Shown: piece by piece, positions 39,552 through 49,333 of the stretch
Layout: every line of letters begins with the position of its first letter
How positions within the stretch are numbered: the first letter of the stretch is position 1
Assembly (NCBI RefSeq): GCF_007860175.1
Contig: NZ_SJPX01000001.1
Span: forward strand, 496,001-560,000
DNA length: 64,000 nt
Reading direction: 5' to 3'
Source of the DNA: Rubripirellula reticaptiva
Lineage (GTDB): Bacteria > Planctomycetota > Planctomycetia > Pirellulales > Pirellulaceae
The notes under the pieces: generated by a model
Seen by the model: the letters and a program-made list of their open reading frames with translations, nothing else
Told to the model about the DNA's origin: nothing
Databases searched by the model: none
Position numbers and translations under genes: made by a program

Positions 39552-40043
39552 ATGATTAATCGCACCTCTACCGGATTGGTTCTTTTTGCATCCACGCTGT
39601 TGGTCTACACGGTGGGTTGCTGCGGCCAGGGTTGCGAATCAGAACCGCAAAAGTCCTACGGCACTCTCTTGAAAGATGCCGTCGCGGCCGAACCTCGCAA
39701 AGTCGATGCATCCACCACGCTGGACAAGGTTTTCGCCGACAACAAGAAACGTCTTGAGTTCAGGTACACCGTGACCGATGCAGGCAAAGCGGCAGCGGTA
39801 AGCAATCACGGTGCGAGCTTTCAAAAAATCGTCACCAGCATGACAAGCAGTGATCCGCTAGCCAAAGAGGCCGCGTTTCGAAAGGTCACGATCGAACACA
39901 TCTTTAACGATGAATCGGGCAGCCTGATTTCATCAATCGTTGCGGACGACCACTCACCGCAATCGGGAATGCCTATGGCAGCCGAAGTTCTGCGCAACAA
40001 AGTCAACACGACGGGCGTCCAAGGCAATCCATTTCTCAAGTAA
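39552..40043 (+). CDS. Putative small lipoprotein
   Basis: 163 residues from the ATG at 39552. The signal 'TGLVLFASTLLVYTVGC' ends in a lipobox-like T-V-G-C (non-standard -3). The mature part is hydrophilic with no recognised family: 'STTLDKVFADNKKRLEFRYT', 'EHIFNDESGSLISS'. It lies 214 bases after the VWA gene and convergent with rsgA (43 bases between). Confidence 0.6.
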   Translation: MINRTSTGLVLFASTLLVYTVGCCGQGCESEPQKSYGTLLKDAVAAEPRKVDASTTLDKVFADNKKRLEFRYTVTDAGKAAAVSNHGASFQKIVTSMTSSDPLAKEAAFRKVTIEHIFNDESGSLISSIVADDHSPQSGMPMAAEVLRNKVNTTGVQGNPFLK

Positions 40044-40086
40044 CCACGCCGCTTCGCCGATCCCACAGCGCCGAACTACGGGCAAC

Positions 40087-41208
40087 TCAGTCTTCGACTA
40101 ACAAGTCGTCTTCGAGCAGATGGCAATAGGCGTCGTAGCGCCGCGCATCGATGCGCGAGTCGGCGACCGCATCTTTGACCGCGCAATCGTCTTCGCTTAA
40201 GTGCAAACAATTCGGGTAACGACACGAACTGACGTACGGACGCATGTCGGGCATCAGGCCAGCGACCTCACCAGCCGAGATGTCCCACAACTGAAATTGA
40301 CGAATGCCGGGTGTGTCGAAAACTGCACCGCCACCTTCAATCGGGATCAACTGCGATGCCGTCGTGGTGTGCCTGCCTTTGTCGTTGTCGGTACTAACAC
40401 GACCAATGGCCAACCCCAACCCTGGCTGAACCACGTTCAACAGGCTGCTCTTTCCGACACCGCTTTGACCGGCCAGTGCTGTCTGCTTTCCTTGCAAAAG
40501 TTCACGCAGATAGTCGACGCCGGTGCCGTCTTCGGCGGATGTCATCAAAACACGAAACCCCATCGCGGCGTACGCGCCGATGATCGGCTGCATCGATGTT
40601 GGCTCGACCAAATCGACCTTATTCAGAACGATGACGGGTTCAACATCGCACTGTTTCGCCGTCAACAGAAAGCGATCAATCAGCACCGGTTTTAAGCCCG
40701 GCTGAGCGGCGCTAGCGATGATCAGCAAGTAGTCAATATTGGCGACAATGATGTGCTGTTGACCGCGACTGGTCCGGCAAATGATGCCGTGACGGTCAGC
40801 CACTCGTTCGATCATTCCGTCTTGGGGTGTGTCGGCGCGGAACCAAACAAAGTCGCCAGCGACGACGGCGGATCGGCCATCGATGCTAAGCGACTTCAAG
40901 ACTTGACGAATGGCACACTCGTACATTGATCCGTCATCCGCCATGACTTTGCATTTCAGGCCGTGAGCACTGATCACGCGTCCGGAAATCAGTTCGGCCT
41001 TGGACGCCGCTTCCTCGGACTCGGTTTCGGACACGATGGTTCGCTTGCGAGTCAGGTCGCCTTTACCACTGACCCGTTCGCCACGCGACAGGTCGGCCAT
41101 TTCTTTTCCGCCGGTGAAATCTCGCGTCAAATCGCCGCCGCGAACACGACCTTGGTGGTGTTTACGGAAAGCGGTTCGAGAGTTCGAGCTTTTCTTTTTC
41201 TTGGCCAT
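40087..41208 (-). CDS. rsgA: Ribosome small-subunit GTPase RsgA
   Basis: Circularly permuted GTPase that checks late 30S assembly, 373 residues from the ATG at 41208 (lysine-rich N-terminus '[20 protein letters not shown]'). Motif order is G4 '[10 protein letters not shown]', G1 '[12 protein letters not shown]', G3 'DTPGIRQF', as expected for the permuted fold. The zinc knuckle C-x4-C-x-H-x5-C is '[14 protein letters not shown]'. The OB domain precedes the GTPase. ftsH lies upstream on the same strand. Confidence 0.95.
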   Translation of the reverse strand: MAKKKKSSNSRTAFRKHHQGRVRGGDLTRDFTGGKEMADLSRGERVSGKGDLTRKRTIVSETESEEAASKAELISGRVISAHGLKCKVMADDGSMYECAIRQVLKSLSIDGRSAVVAGDFVWFRADTPQDGMIERVADRHGIICRTSRGQQHIIVANIDYLLIIASAAQPGLKPVLIDRFLLTAKQCDVEPVIVLNKVDLVEPTSMQPIIGAYAAMGFRVLMTSAEDGTGVDYLRELLQGKQTALAGQSGVGKSSLLNVVQPGLGLAIGRVSTDNDKGRHTTTASQLIPIEGGGAVFDTPGIRQFQLWDISAGEVAGLMPDMRPYVSSCRYPNCLHLSEDDCAVKDAVADSRIDARRYDAYCHLLEDDLLVED

Positions 41209-41277
41209 GTTTTCGCGAAACAGCGAGTGCAGTCGGCAGGTTCGATCGTTCACTTCACCCGGTCGCCTGGCACCAGC

Positions 41278-43311
41278 CTAAGATGCCGAGTCAGCAGCAC
41301 TATCGGGTTCGGGTGTTTGCGCCGCACCATCGGAATTACGGTTACGAACCTGAATCGAGAGCCCCAGAATCTCGGTCAATTCGGCTTCACCAAGCTCTTC
41401 GTGCTCAAGCAACGACCGCGTGATACTCTCCAATTCGCCGCGATGTTCGCGCAACAACTGCTCGGCCTTCTGATCGGCTTCCATCAAAATCCTTGCGACC
41501 TCTTCGTCGACCAACTCTTGAGTGCGTTCACTGAACTGGCGAGTCTGATGAATCTCGCGTCCCAAGAACGGATCCTCGTCGCTGGTCTTATAGCTAACCG
41601 GGCCGATCTTCGCACTCATGCCCCAGTGAGTGACCATTCGCCGTGCGATACTGGTGGCTCGCTCGAGATCGTTTTCGGCGCCGACGGTGGTTTCGTTGTA
41701 AACGATTTTTTCGGCCGCACGTCCACCCAGCAGAACGATCAGTTGATGATCGAGTTCACGTTTGCTGATGCTCAAGCGATCTTCGTTTGGCACGTATTGA
41801 GTCACGCCGAGAGCGCGTCCACGTGGAATGATCGTGACCTTGTGAACAACATTAGCGCCGTCCAAATGCCAGGCCGTCAATGTGTGACCGGCTTCGTGAT
41901 AGGCCGTCTTTTCTTTTTCACTGTCCTGCAACACTTCTTCGCGTTTTGCGCCCATCAGAATTTTGTCGCGGGCGTTGTCAAAGTCGTCCATGTCCACGAC
42001 TTTCTTATCTTGCCGAGCCGCCCACAGCGCCGCTTCATTGACCATGTTGCGAATGTCCGCACCGGTTAACCCCACCGTTCCGGCGGCCAAGCGATGAAGG
42101 TCCACGTCATCGGCTAGCGGAACATCACGAACGTGGACTTTGAAGATTGCTTCGCGGCCTTTCATTGTCGGCCGGCCCACCGTGATGTGACGGTCAAATC
42201 GACCGGGTCGCAACAAAGCTGGGTCTAAAACATCAGGACGGTTGGTTGCGGCGACGACGATCACCGCTTGATTACCGCTAAATCCGTCCATCTCGCCAAG
42301 GATTTGGTTCAGCGTTTGTTCACGTTCGTCATGACCGCCGCCGAGACCAGCGCCACGTTGGCGACCGACTGCATCGATTTCGTCGATGAAGATAATCGCA
42401 GGACTGTTCTCTTTGGCCGTTTTAAACAAGTCACGGACTCGGCTGGCACCGACACCGACGAACATCTGAATGAACTCGCTGCCGTTAACGCTATAGAACG
42501 GCACACCCGCTTCGCCAGCGACAGCCCGAGCGAGCAATGTCTTGCCGGTTCCGGGTGGTCCGTTTAGCAGCACACCTTTAGGGACCCGGCCGCCGAGTTT
42601 TTGAAATTTCTCGGGCGTCTTCAGAAATTCAACAATTTCCTGCAAGTCTGCTTTCACGCCTTCAAGGCCAGCGACTTCATCGAACGTGACCATCTTGTCA
42701 GTCGCTTCGAATCGCTTAGCCGGGCTCTTACTAAATCCGGACAAGAATCCGCCGCCCATCATGTCGCCGCGTGATCGACGCAGCATCATGAACAAGAACA
42801 ACAGCACGCCTAGCGGCAGCCCCACCATCAACAGGAAATACAGAACCTGTTCCGTATTGTCCTTCGCCAAATAACCGTAATCGATGTTCGCCTTTTCCAA
42901 CTGACTTTGCAGTTGGACAACCCAACCGGCGTCAGTCGATCGGTTGAAAGCGAATTTCTTCAGGTACTTTTCCGGTTCGCCATCTTCACCTTTGCGAACT
43001 TCTTCCTTGCCATCGACTTCGACCGGCGGAGCTTCGGGCCGAGTCACAAAAGTGCCAAAAACTTGCTGTTCACCGATCAGAATGTTTTCGACGTTTCCAC
43101 GTTCCAGCTCATGCTGAAAGAAACTTGCCGACACCAGCGAGCGTTCTTCGCTGCGGTTGTAGAACAACATCAACACCAACGCCGCCAAGATCAACGCGAT
43201 CAGCAGCGAGTTGTTGTTGCGTCGATTCGGCTGATTTTCTGGGCCCGGAGTTCCATTGACACGGTCCCGGACATTGTTTTTCGGGCTCTGGTCGTCTGAC
43301 TTCTTATCCAT
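41278..43311 (-). CDS. ftsH: ATP-dependent zinc metalloprotease FtsH
   Basis: 677 residues from the ATG at 43311 (a TTG at 43335 is rejected). Two membrane segments ('[18 protein letters not shown]' and '[20 protein letters not shown]') flank a periplasmic region. AAA domain: Walker A '[16 protein letters not shown]', Walker B 'IIFIDEIDA', SRH '[20 protein letters not shown]'. Protease: HEAGH at 472-476. The C-terminus is short and polar. Quality control of membrane proteins. Confidence 0.97.
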   Translation of the reverse strand: MDKKSDDQSPKNNVRDRVNGTPGPENQPNRRNNNSLLIALILAALVLMLFYNRSEERSLVSASFFQHELERGNVENILIGEQQVFGTFVTRPEAPPVEVDGKEEVRKGEDGEPEKYLKKFAFNRSTDAGWVVQLQSQLEKANIDYGYLAKDNTEQVLYFLLMVGLPLGVLLFLFMMLRRSRGDMMGGGFLSGFSKSPAKRFEATDKMVTFDEVAGLEGVKADLQEIVEFLKTPEKFQKLGGRVPKGVLLNGPPGTGKTLLARAVAGEAGVPFYSVNGSEFIQMFVGVGASRVRDLFKTAKENSPAIIFIDEIDAVGRQRGAGLGGGHDEREQTLNQILGEMDGFSGNQAVIVVAATNRPDVLDPALLRPGRFDRHITVGRPTMKGREAIFKVHVRDVPLADDVDLHRLAAGTVGLTGADIRNMVNEAALWAARQDKKVVDMDDFDNARDKILMGAKREEVLQDSEKEKTAYHEAGHTLTAWHLDGANVVHKVTIIPRGRALGVTQYVPNEDRLSISKRELDHQLIVLLGGRAAEKIVYNETTVGAENDLERATSIARRMVTHWGMSAKIGPVSYKTSDEDPFLGREIHQTRQFSERTQELVDEEVARILMEADQKAEQLLREHRGELESITRSLLEHEELGEAELTEILGLSIQVRNRNSDGAAQTPEPDSAADSAS

Positions 43312-43435
43312 TACTTGCCTTCGGGCCTTCTGCAATTTTATGGGTTCCAGGACAAAGCCCGGGGGTTGGTTGAGGCTGATTCACGATGAGGGTCTGCGTT
43401 CGTCACCGGATTGTAGTGTTTTGCATCAAAAGTGA

Positions 43436-46267
43436 CTAACCGACGACCGTTCCTCCATCCGACGCCGCCCGAATCCGTTTCACCGCCGCAGGCGAATCAA
43501 TCCAGGCAGGATCGACGGCATGACCAGATGACGCAGCAGCCACCAAATCATCCACCAACAACGCCAAATCACAGCGGCGAATCGCGGTGATTTGGTGAAC
43601 CGTATAGCCATCACGAAACAAACGCCATGTCCAATACGCATCCGAGGGATCCACGGCCGGAGCCGCAACGGGAACGACTGGCGCCGTAGCGGGAACAATC
43701 GTGGGCTCGGCAACCGGTGCCGAGTCCAGAACAGTTTCCTCGGCTGGCAAGCTTTCGATGCACCCGACGACCAATTGCACCAAGTCATACCCGAATTGCT
43801 CGATCGTTGCTGTCCCGACACCGGCAACGCCCTCCAATTGGGCAGCCGACACGGGCGCGGCTTCTGCAATTCGTTCCAATGTCGAATTGGTCAGAATCCT
43901 AAATGCGGGAACCCCCAGCGCCGCCGCGGTCTTTCGGCGCCAGCGTTTCAATGTTTCCGCCAGTTCAGCGACCTGAGCTTCCGCCGCTTCATTGGATTCG
44001 GTCTCGACATCGTCACGGGTCACATCAGTTTCGCTTGGCTCGGATCTTTCGCTTTCTGCAGCCTGATCAATCACCTCGTCAGCCTCCGGCACCTCGTCGG
44101 TTCCAGCGGATTGAGTTTGGACGTCACCTGATTCGATCGCACGTGACGCGTGAGCCAGTTTCTTGGCTAGCGGTATCGGCATACGCACCGACGGCGGCAG
44201 CGGGATCTGACCCATCATCACCTGCGTCCCGATCGCCGCCATGTGAATCGTCGGCCGACGGTCATCGACTTCTTTCTGTTCTACCAAACCGGCTTCCGCT
44301 AACGCGTCCATCACACCAACGACGTCGGACTGTTTCAGATCCGACAACAACCCGTACGTGCTCAGTCGGTTCAGCCGCCACTGTTGCAACTTTTTGCTCT
44401 TCGATCCGCACAACATTTGTGCGACCAAGATTTTGCCGAACCGACCATGCATCCGAGTCACACCACTCAGCACGACGCGGATCCCACGCAGCAGCGCATC
44501 GGAATCGACGCCTTTCATGGGATCGGACATAGCCACGTCTTGGGCGCGTCCCGCCCTGCCGTCACCGGGGGCACATCGATCGCACGTCCCACAGTTGTCA
44601 GCGTCGGCCTCGCCAAAGTAATTTAGAATGACTCGTTGGCGACACCCGGCGGTGCGAGCGAACTGAATGACCGATTCTAGTTTTTCAGTTTCGGCCGCTT
44701 TGCGCCGAGCCAGTTCGGCAAAGTCGATGTCCAAGTCTTCGAAACGTTGATCGCGATCGGTGAAGTGGATCGCACGTCCACGAAACGGCGGACAGTAATC
44801 AAACGCCTTCAACCGCCGTAGCTCTCGCAGGGTTCGAACCAATTGATCACGTTTGACATCAGCCGCTTCCATCAAGCGTGCAGGCTTAACAAACACGTCT
44901 TCGTGCCGACGTCGCCCCACAATTTTCTCGATCGCTAACATGACCTTCCGCCGCGTCCTGGCCTCTTTGGGCAAAAAATCTAACATCGACGGCGCATCGC
45001 TATCGATCCGAAGCATCGCGTAATTCGCATTCGAATCGAGCCGCCGTAACACTCCGGATTTCGCCAACAGTGTTTCAGCCGTCCCGATCGCTTCGCTGCC
45101 GTCTTTGACGTCAATCGCTTCGCGAACTTGATCCAGCGTCAATTCGATCGGGTCTTCCTCGCGAGTCAACAAGAACTCATAGACTTTCTTGACGGTTGCT
45201 TTCGATGGATACCGGCTGTCGATAAAGAACTCTTGGATGTACCGATCGCTGTACGAGAACATCAATCGGCAATCGCTGTTTCCACCATCACGTCCTGCCC
45301 TCCCCGCCTCTTGATAGTAAGCTTCCAAACTGCCCGGCAAGTTGTAGTGAACGACAAACCGAATATCCGACTTGTCAATGCCCATGCCGAATGCGTTGGT
45401 TGCAACGATCGCCGATAGCCGGCCCGACATGAACTCTTCTTGAACTTGACGACGCTGAATGGGATCCAAGCCGGCATGGTAAACGCCGATCGGTCGGCCG
45501 GCTTTCTCGGGCAACCAGTCCGCGATTTCTTCGCAACGCTTTCGTGTCGCGGCGTAGATGATTCCCGCACCTGATTGCGATTGCAGATAGGCCAGCAGCG
45601 CGTCGTTTTTTTCTTGTTCGGTTTTCGAATGCGTCACCCCGAAACGCAGATTCGTCCGAGCGAACCCGGTCACAAAAGTCTTGGGTTCCTTCAAACCCAG
45701 GATCTCGATGACGTCATCTCGCACCACCGGGGTCGCCGTGGCGGTCAGCGCAATTGTTTGCACGTTATTCAAGTAACGCTGGCGAAATCGGCCCAAACGC
45801 GAATAGTCAGGCCGAAAGTCATGCCCCCATTCACTGACACAGTGGGCTTCGTCGACGGCCAACAAGGTCACGTTTGCTGTACGGCACGCGTCTAAAAACC
45901 GGCTGTTGCGCAGCCGCTCGGGTGCGACGTAGACCAAATCCAACTTGCCGGATGCCATTTCGTTCATGACATCGGTTTGCTCGGCCGCGGACAACGTGCT
46001 GTTGATCAATTTGGCGGCAATTCCAATTCCCTGCAGCGTGTCGACTTGGTCCTTCATCAAGGCGATCAGCGGTGAAACCACGATCGTGGTTCCCACCCGA
46101 GCCAAGCTGGGCAGTTGGTAACACAGACTCTTACCACCACCGGTCGGCATCACACACATCACATCCTTGCCTGCCGCGATCGCATCAACGACTTCGCGTT
46201 GGCCAGGACGGAATTCAGTCAAGCCGAATCGGCTCAGCAGCGTGGTCGGATCCGGTGTGTCAGCCAT
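43436..46267 (-). CDS. recQ: ATP-dependent DNA helicase RecQ with long C-terminal extension
   Basis: 943 residues, longer than the ~600 of E. coli RecQ. Helicase motifs: 'MPTGGGKSLCYQLPSLA', DEAH in 'LLAVDEAHCVSEWGHDFRPD', motif V/VI 'ATNAFGMGIDKSDIRFVVHY' and 'QEAGRAGRDG'. Zinc site C-x16-C-x2-C-x2-C ending 'CGTCDRC'. The extension has an RQC-like region, an acidic linker (Glu/Ala/Ser-rich), an HRDC domain ('WRRKTAAALGVPAFRILTNS') and a C-terminal helical domain ('TWRLFRDGYTVHQITAIRRC') resembling the HTH found at the end of some RecQ proteins. The ATG at 46267 gives the normal N-terminus. Confidence 0.95.
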   Translation of the reverse strand: MADTPDPTTLLSRFGLTEFRPGQREVVDAIAAGKDVMCVMPTGGGKSLCYQLPSLARVGTTIVVSPLIALMKDQVDTLQGIGIAAKLINSTLSAAEQTDVMNEMASGKLDLVYVAPERLRNSRFLDACRTANVTLLAVDEAHCVSEWGHDFRPDYSRLGRFRQRYLNNVQTIALTATATPVVRDDVIEILGLKEPKTFVTGFARTNLRFGVTHSKTEQEKNDALLAYLQSQSGAGIIYAATRKRCEEIADWLPEKAGRPIGVYHAGLDPIQRRQVQEEFMSGRLSAIVATNAFGMGIDKSDIRFVVHYNLPGSLEAYYQEAGRAGRDGGNSDCRLMFSYSDRYIQEFFIDSRYPSKATVKKVYEFLLTREEDPIELTLDQVREAIDVKDGSEAIGTAETLLAKSGVLRRLDSNANYAMLRIDSDAPSMLDFLPKEARTRRKVMLAIEKIVGRRRHEDVFVKPARLMEAADVKRDQLVRTLRELRRLKAFDYCPPFRGRAIHFTDRDQRFEDLDIDFAELARRKAAETEKLESVIQFARTAGCRQRVILNYFGEADADNCGTCDRCAPGDGRAGRAQDVAMSDPMKGVDSDALLRGIRVVLSGVTRMHGRFGKILVAQMLCGSKSKKLQQWRLNRLSTYGLLSDLKQSDVVGVMDALAEAGLVEQKEVDDRRPTIHMAAIGTQVMMGQIPLPPSVRMPIPLAKKLAHASRAIESGDVQTQSAGTDEVPEADEVIDQAAESERSEPSETDVTRDDVETESNEAAEAQVAELAETLKRWRRKTAAALGVPAFRILTNSTLERIAEAAPVSAAQLEGVAGVGTATIEQFGYDLVQLVVGCIESLPAEETVLDSAPVAEPTIVPATAPVVPVAAPAVDPSDAYWTWRLFRDGYTVHQITAIRRCDLALLVDDLVAAASSGHAVDPAWIDSPAAVKRIRAASDGGTVVG

Positions 46268-46376
46268 GACGATCGTTGCGAAACAAGAAAAAAGCGTACA
46301 ATAGGCACCCTACAAGCTACGAGTATACGGCCACGATAGGGCCAGACGTAGACCGCCAACCTCGAGAACCAAACCG

Positions 46377-46568
46377 ATGGAAAACGAAGGATCCTACATT
46401 TGCGACAGCTGCGGCGAAGAGATTGTGATTCCTCTGGATCCCGTCGAAGGTCGATCGCAAGAATACGTCGAAGACTGTCCTGTTTGCTGTAACCCCAGTG
46501 TGATCCACGTGGACTGGGTCGACGACGAACCGCGGGTTTGGGCCGAAGCGGAACAGGATCTCAACTAG
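46377..46568 (+). CDS. CPXCG-motif cysteine-rich small protein
   Basis: 63 residues, divergent from recQ. 'YICDSCGEEIVIPLD' and 'DCPVCCNPSVIHVDW' provide two CxxC pairs of the Cys-rich CPXCG family (a probable zinc ribbon), here with CPVCC at the second pair. The ATG at 46377 starts the family-like sequence directly. Function unknown; likely a metal-binding cytoplasmic protein. Its stop is followed at once by a short bidirectional hairpin shared with the convergent aldolase gene. Confidence 0.85.
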   Translation: MENEGSYICDSCGEEIVIPLDPVEGRSQEYVEDCPVCCNPSVIHVDWVDDEPRVWAEAEQDLN

Positions 46569-46585
46569 AAAGCCCCATCGGCTTT
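46569..46585. terminator. Compact bidirectional hairpin between convergent genes
   Basis: AAAGCC (46569-46574), loop CCATC, GGCTTT (46580-46585). It fills the whole gap between the CPXCG stop and the convergent aldolase stop. The A-rich and T-rich ends suit termination in both directions, although the stem is only six pairs. Confidence 0.5.
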
Positions 46586-47564
46586 ACGAACCGAGTTGAC
46601 GCAGAACGCGGCCGACAATTCCCTCGATCGTCTCCGGTGACATCGTTTGATCGGGTCCAATCCAGGGGGCATCGTTCACAAGGGCGTCGATTTGCCGCTG
46701 AGTGCTTCTAATGGACTCTCGCTGAGCCGGTGTGATGGGAACTCGCCCAGGCCCCAAGTCCCAGCCGCGAGAACGAGCACCGGCACGAAAGCCTTCGGGA
46801 AACTCGCCCAGCCCTATCAAGGCGTCGAAAAGCGGCAACAGTTGGTACTGCATCTTCATCGCGTCGTCGATGTTGCCAGCCTGAACACTGCGATGGATGG
46901 CGCGAGTCAATTCCGGAACGACTCCGCTCGTCGCGTTCGTACCGCCATCACAACCGACGATCAGCATCGGCACCAAACTAGCGTCCCATCCGGTCAAGAA
47001 CGAGAAGTCGTCGCGCATCGGTCGAATTGCCGATATCATTCGCATCATGTTGGGCAGATCACCGGAACTGTCTTTGATGCCAACAATTCGCGGGCAATCG
47101 GACGCCAACCGAATGACCGTGGACACATCAATCGGTGATGCGAACAGCGGAATGTTGTACAGCGTCACATCAACTGAAACGTTGTCGGCAATTTCGCGAA
47201 AGTACGCATAAACACCTTCGCTGGAAAGTCGATAGTAATACGGTGCAACAATCGCGACCGCGCGAGCACCCATTGCACCGTAGGCTTCACAGGCTTCGAT
47301 GGTTTCGCGAGCGTTGGCTTCGGCGGCGCCAGCCATCACCGGAACTCGGCCGGCCGCTTGTTCGATGACCACCTGAGCGATGCGTCGACGTTCGGCCGCC
47401 GTGAAGCGAACGAATTCACCGGTGCTGCCGTTGGGATACAAACCGTCGACGCCGCGATCGATCAGCCAGTCGACGTAGCCACAAAGCTTGTCTTCGTCCA
47501 TTCGTCCCGATGCGTCCACGGGAGTGATATTCGGCGTGAAAATTCCGGAGATTCGTTCAGACAT
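46584..47564 (-). CDS. DapA/NanA-family aldolase (dihydrodipicolinate synthase family)
   Basis: 326 residues of the class I aldolase TIM barrel. Schiff-base lysine in '[13 protein letters not shown]', tyrosine in '[12 protein letters not shown]', N-terminal '[15 protein letters not shown]'-like start, and 'NGSTGEF' pyruvate-binding motif. The C-terminus is ~30 residues longer than E. coli DapA. The substrate is not settled: lysine-pathway DapA proteins usually have GTTGE here, so a sugar-acid or N-acetylneuraminate-type aldolase is at least as likely. A sulfatase gene lies upstream on the same strand. Confidence 0.85.
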   Translation of the reverse strand: MSERISGIFTPNITPVDASGRMDEDKLCGYVDWLIDRGVDGLYPNGSTGEFVRFTAAERRRIAQVVIEQAAGRVPVMAGAAEANARETIEACEAYGAMGARAVAIVAPYYYRLSSEGVYAYFREIADNVSVDVTLYNIPLFASPIDVSTVIRLASDCPRIVGIKDSSGDLPNMMRMISAIRPMRDDFSFLTGWDASLVPMLIVGCDGGTNATSGVVPELTRAIHRSVQAGNIDDAMKMQYQLLPLFDALIGLGEFPEGFRAGARSRGWDLGPGRVPITPAQRESIRSTQRQIDALVNDAPWIGPDQTMSPETIEGIVGRVLRQLGS

Positions 47565-47733
47565 GGTGATTTAAAAAGAGGTCAGAAACGCTGAGTCTAA
47601 CGTTGGGCAGGTGGTGGTCGGACGTGGGAAAGCAAGACTTGCGTTACGTCTACGGGCCGAGTCTCGTCGCCTAAAGTCTAATCTCATTAATTTGGCGGGC
47701 GGCAAGTTATTTGTGGTCACGCCTGCGATCCGG

Positions 47734-49164
47734 CTAATGATCATCTTTTTGCCACGGCACTTCACCGCCACCTTGGACGTGGCGTTGCAAACGCTCGATC
47801 ATGTTCCGGAAGTCCTTAGGCAGACTCTTGGCCAAATCCTTGGATTCAGCCGGATCGGCGTTCAGATCGAACAGTTCAAACGAGTGCGTCGGAAAATTGT
47901 GGACCAGCTTGAGATTCCGGCTTAGCAAGGCCTCGATTGTCAATCCGGCATACTGAAAGCCTCCCTCACGCCGGACAAAGAAGACTTCTCGATCGGGAAG
48001 CGATGCGTCAGGGTCTTTTAGCAGCGGGACCCAGGAAACGCCGTCAACCGTTTCCTGCATCTCTGGCCGCCCAGCCAACGCCAGGATCGTTGGTAGCAGA
48101 TCCATCGTCACGCAGACTTGGTCGGTTGAACTGCCAGCTTTCGTGACACCAGGAACTCGAATGCAACCGGGAATACGAATCCCGCCTTCATACATCGAAC
48201 CTTTACCGTCACGAAGCGCTCCATTGTTTGCGCCGACATTGACCTGGCCTCCGTTATCGCTAATGAACGCGATGATCGTGTTTTCGAATTGCCCTGACGA
48301 ACGCAGTGAATCGAGGACTCGCCCGATACCGTCATCCATGTGTTCAATCAAAGCGACCAAGGCGGCTCGTGTATCGTCGATCCCTGCTTCGCGATCCTTG
48401 ACCTTTGACAACCAAGACTCGGGTGGTTGAATTGGCGTGTGCGGTGCGTTGTAAGCCAAGTACAGAAACCACGGTTGGGGCGAATCCGAATTCTTCGAGA
48501 CAAAATCAGACGCCCACTGGCTGAACAAGTCGGTCGCGTGGCCCTGGGGGTCGATTTCGGCGTCGTTGCGACGCATGTAGTTGATGCCGTGACGACGATG
48601 GTTGAAATAGTCGTCCATCATGTCGCCCAAGAAGCCTTCGAATGAATCAAAGCCACGTTGCATCGGATGGTTCTCGCCGCGCAGCCCCAAGTGCCACTTG
48701 CCAATCGCCGCAGTCTGGTATCCGAGGTCACCGAGTCGCTGGGCTATGGTGGGCGTCGAAGGCGCAAAGTACCCCCAACTGTTGTTTGCATTGGTCCGAA
48801 TGACGCCGGGCACGCCGACTCGATCGGGATATCGCCCTGTCAAAATCGACGCGCGTGTCGGCGAACAGACAGGACAATTCGCGTACAAACGGTTTAGTTT
48901 CAACGATTGCAGGTACAATTCGTCCAGTGCCGGCGTTTGCATGTCAGTGGAACCCAAACACCCCAGATCGGCGAACCCAAGATCATCGGCGACGATCACC
49001 AGCACATTCGGGGGTGATGACCGAGGCCCAGATACCTGCTGGGGCGATTCCAGTGGCGCCGCATCGGCAGAAGACGATTTGGCCAGCAAGATCCAGCATC
49101 CGAGCATAGCCGCAGTAATGAACAAAGTGGAGCGTCGGATCGTCATTGGCGTAGGTTCGGTCAT
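47734..49164 (-). CDS. Secreted arylsulfatase-type sulfatase
   Basis: 476 residues from the ATG at 49164, which yields a signal peptide ('LFITAAMLGCWILLAKSSSA'). The frame extends to a TTG at 49254, not preferred. The formylglycine site is C100 in 'CSPTRASILTGR', preceded by the metal-binding 'VLVIVADDLGFADLGC'. Other hallmarks: 'AIGKWHLG', 'FISDNGG', 'YAPHTPIQPPE'-like block. It hydrolyses sulfate esters, probably of marine polysaccharides. Activity needs a formylglycine-generating enzyme, which is not in this window. Confidence 0.93.
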   Translation of the reverse strand: MTEPTPMTIRRSTLFITAAMLGCWILLAKSSSADAAPLESPQQVSGPRSSPPNVLVIVADDLGFADLGCLGSTDMQTPALDELYLQSLKLNRLYANCPVCSPTRASILTGRYPDRVGVPGVIRTNANNSWGYFAPSTPTIAQRLGDLGYQTAAIGKWHLGLRGENHPMQRGFDSFEGFLGDMMDDYFNHRRHGINYMRRNDAEIDPQGHATDLFSQWASDFVSKNSDSPQPWFLYLAYNAPHTPIQPPESWLSKVKDREAGIDDTRAALVALIEHMDDGIGRVLDSLRSSGQFENTIIAFISDNGGQVNVGANNGALRDGKGSMYEGGIRIPGCIRVPGVTKAGSSTDQVCVTMDLLPTILALAGRPEMQETVDGVSWVPLLKDPDASLPDREVFFVRREGGFQYAGLTIEALLSRNLKLVHNFPTHSFELFDLNADPAESKDLAKSLPKDFRNMIERLQRHVQGGGEVPWQKDDH

Positions 49165-49237
49165 AGCGATGGGGCGTTTTATGAGGCTAACGAGGCCACC
49201 GATCTTATCCGAACGGCTTGGCCGAGGTGCCGTTTGA

Positions 49238-49266
49238 TTGACCGTCCTTGCCAACGAAATTAGAAT
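49238..49266 (+). promoter_or_regulatory. Sigma-70-type promoter for the kinase gene
   Basis: TTGACC (49238-49243), a 17-base spacer, TAGAAT (49261-49266). Each hexamer matches consensus at 5 of 6 positions. It lies 67 bases upstream of the kinase ATG and in the right orientation. This is the best promoter match I found in the window. Confidence 0.6.
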
Positions 49267-49333
49267 AGGAGCAGGTCGCCGGCAGATCGTAACTGCTGTT
49301 TTTGCAATGAAATTTGCCTAGTCGCGAGATTCG

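Noticed and set aside
40963-42069. 368-codon forward frame over rsgA/ftsH
   Set aside because: Spans the opposite strand of two conserved genes; sequence has no family likeness.
43903-44532. 209-codon forward frame inside recQ
   Set aside because: Antisense shadow of the RecQ C-terminal region, rich in Arg/Pro/Ser as expected for such frames.
48620-49237. 205-codon forward frame opposite the sulfatase
   Set aside because: Overlaps the sulfatase active-site region on the other strand; no independent support.
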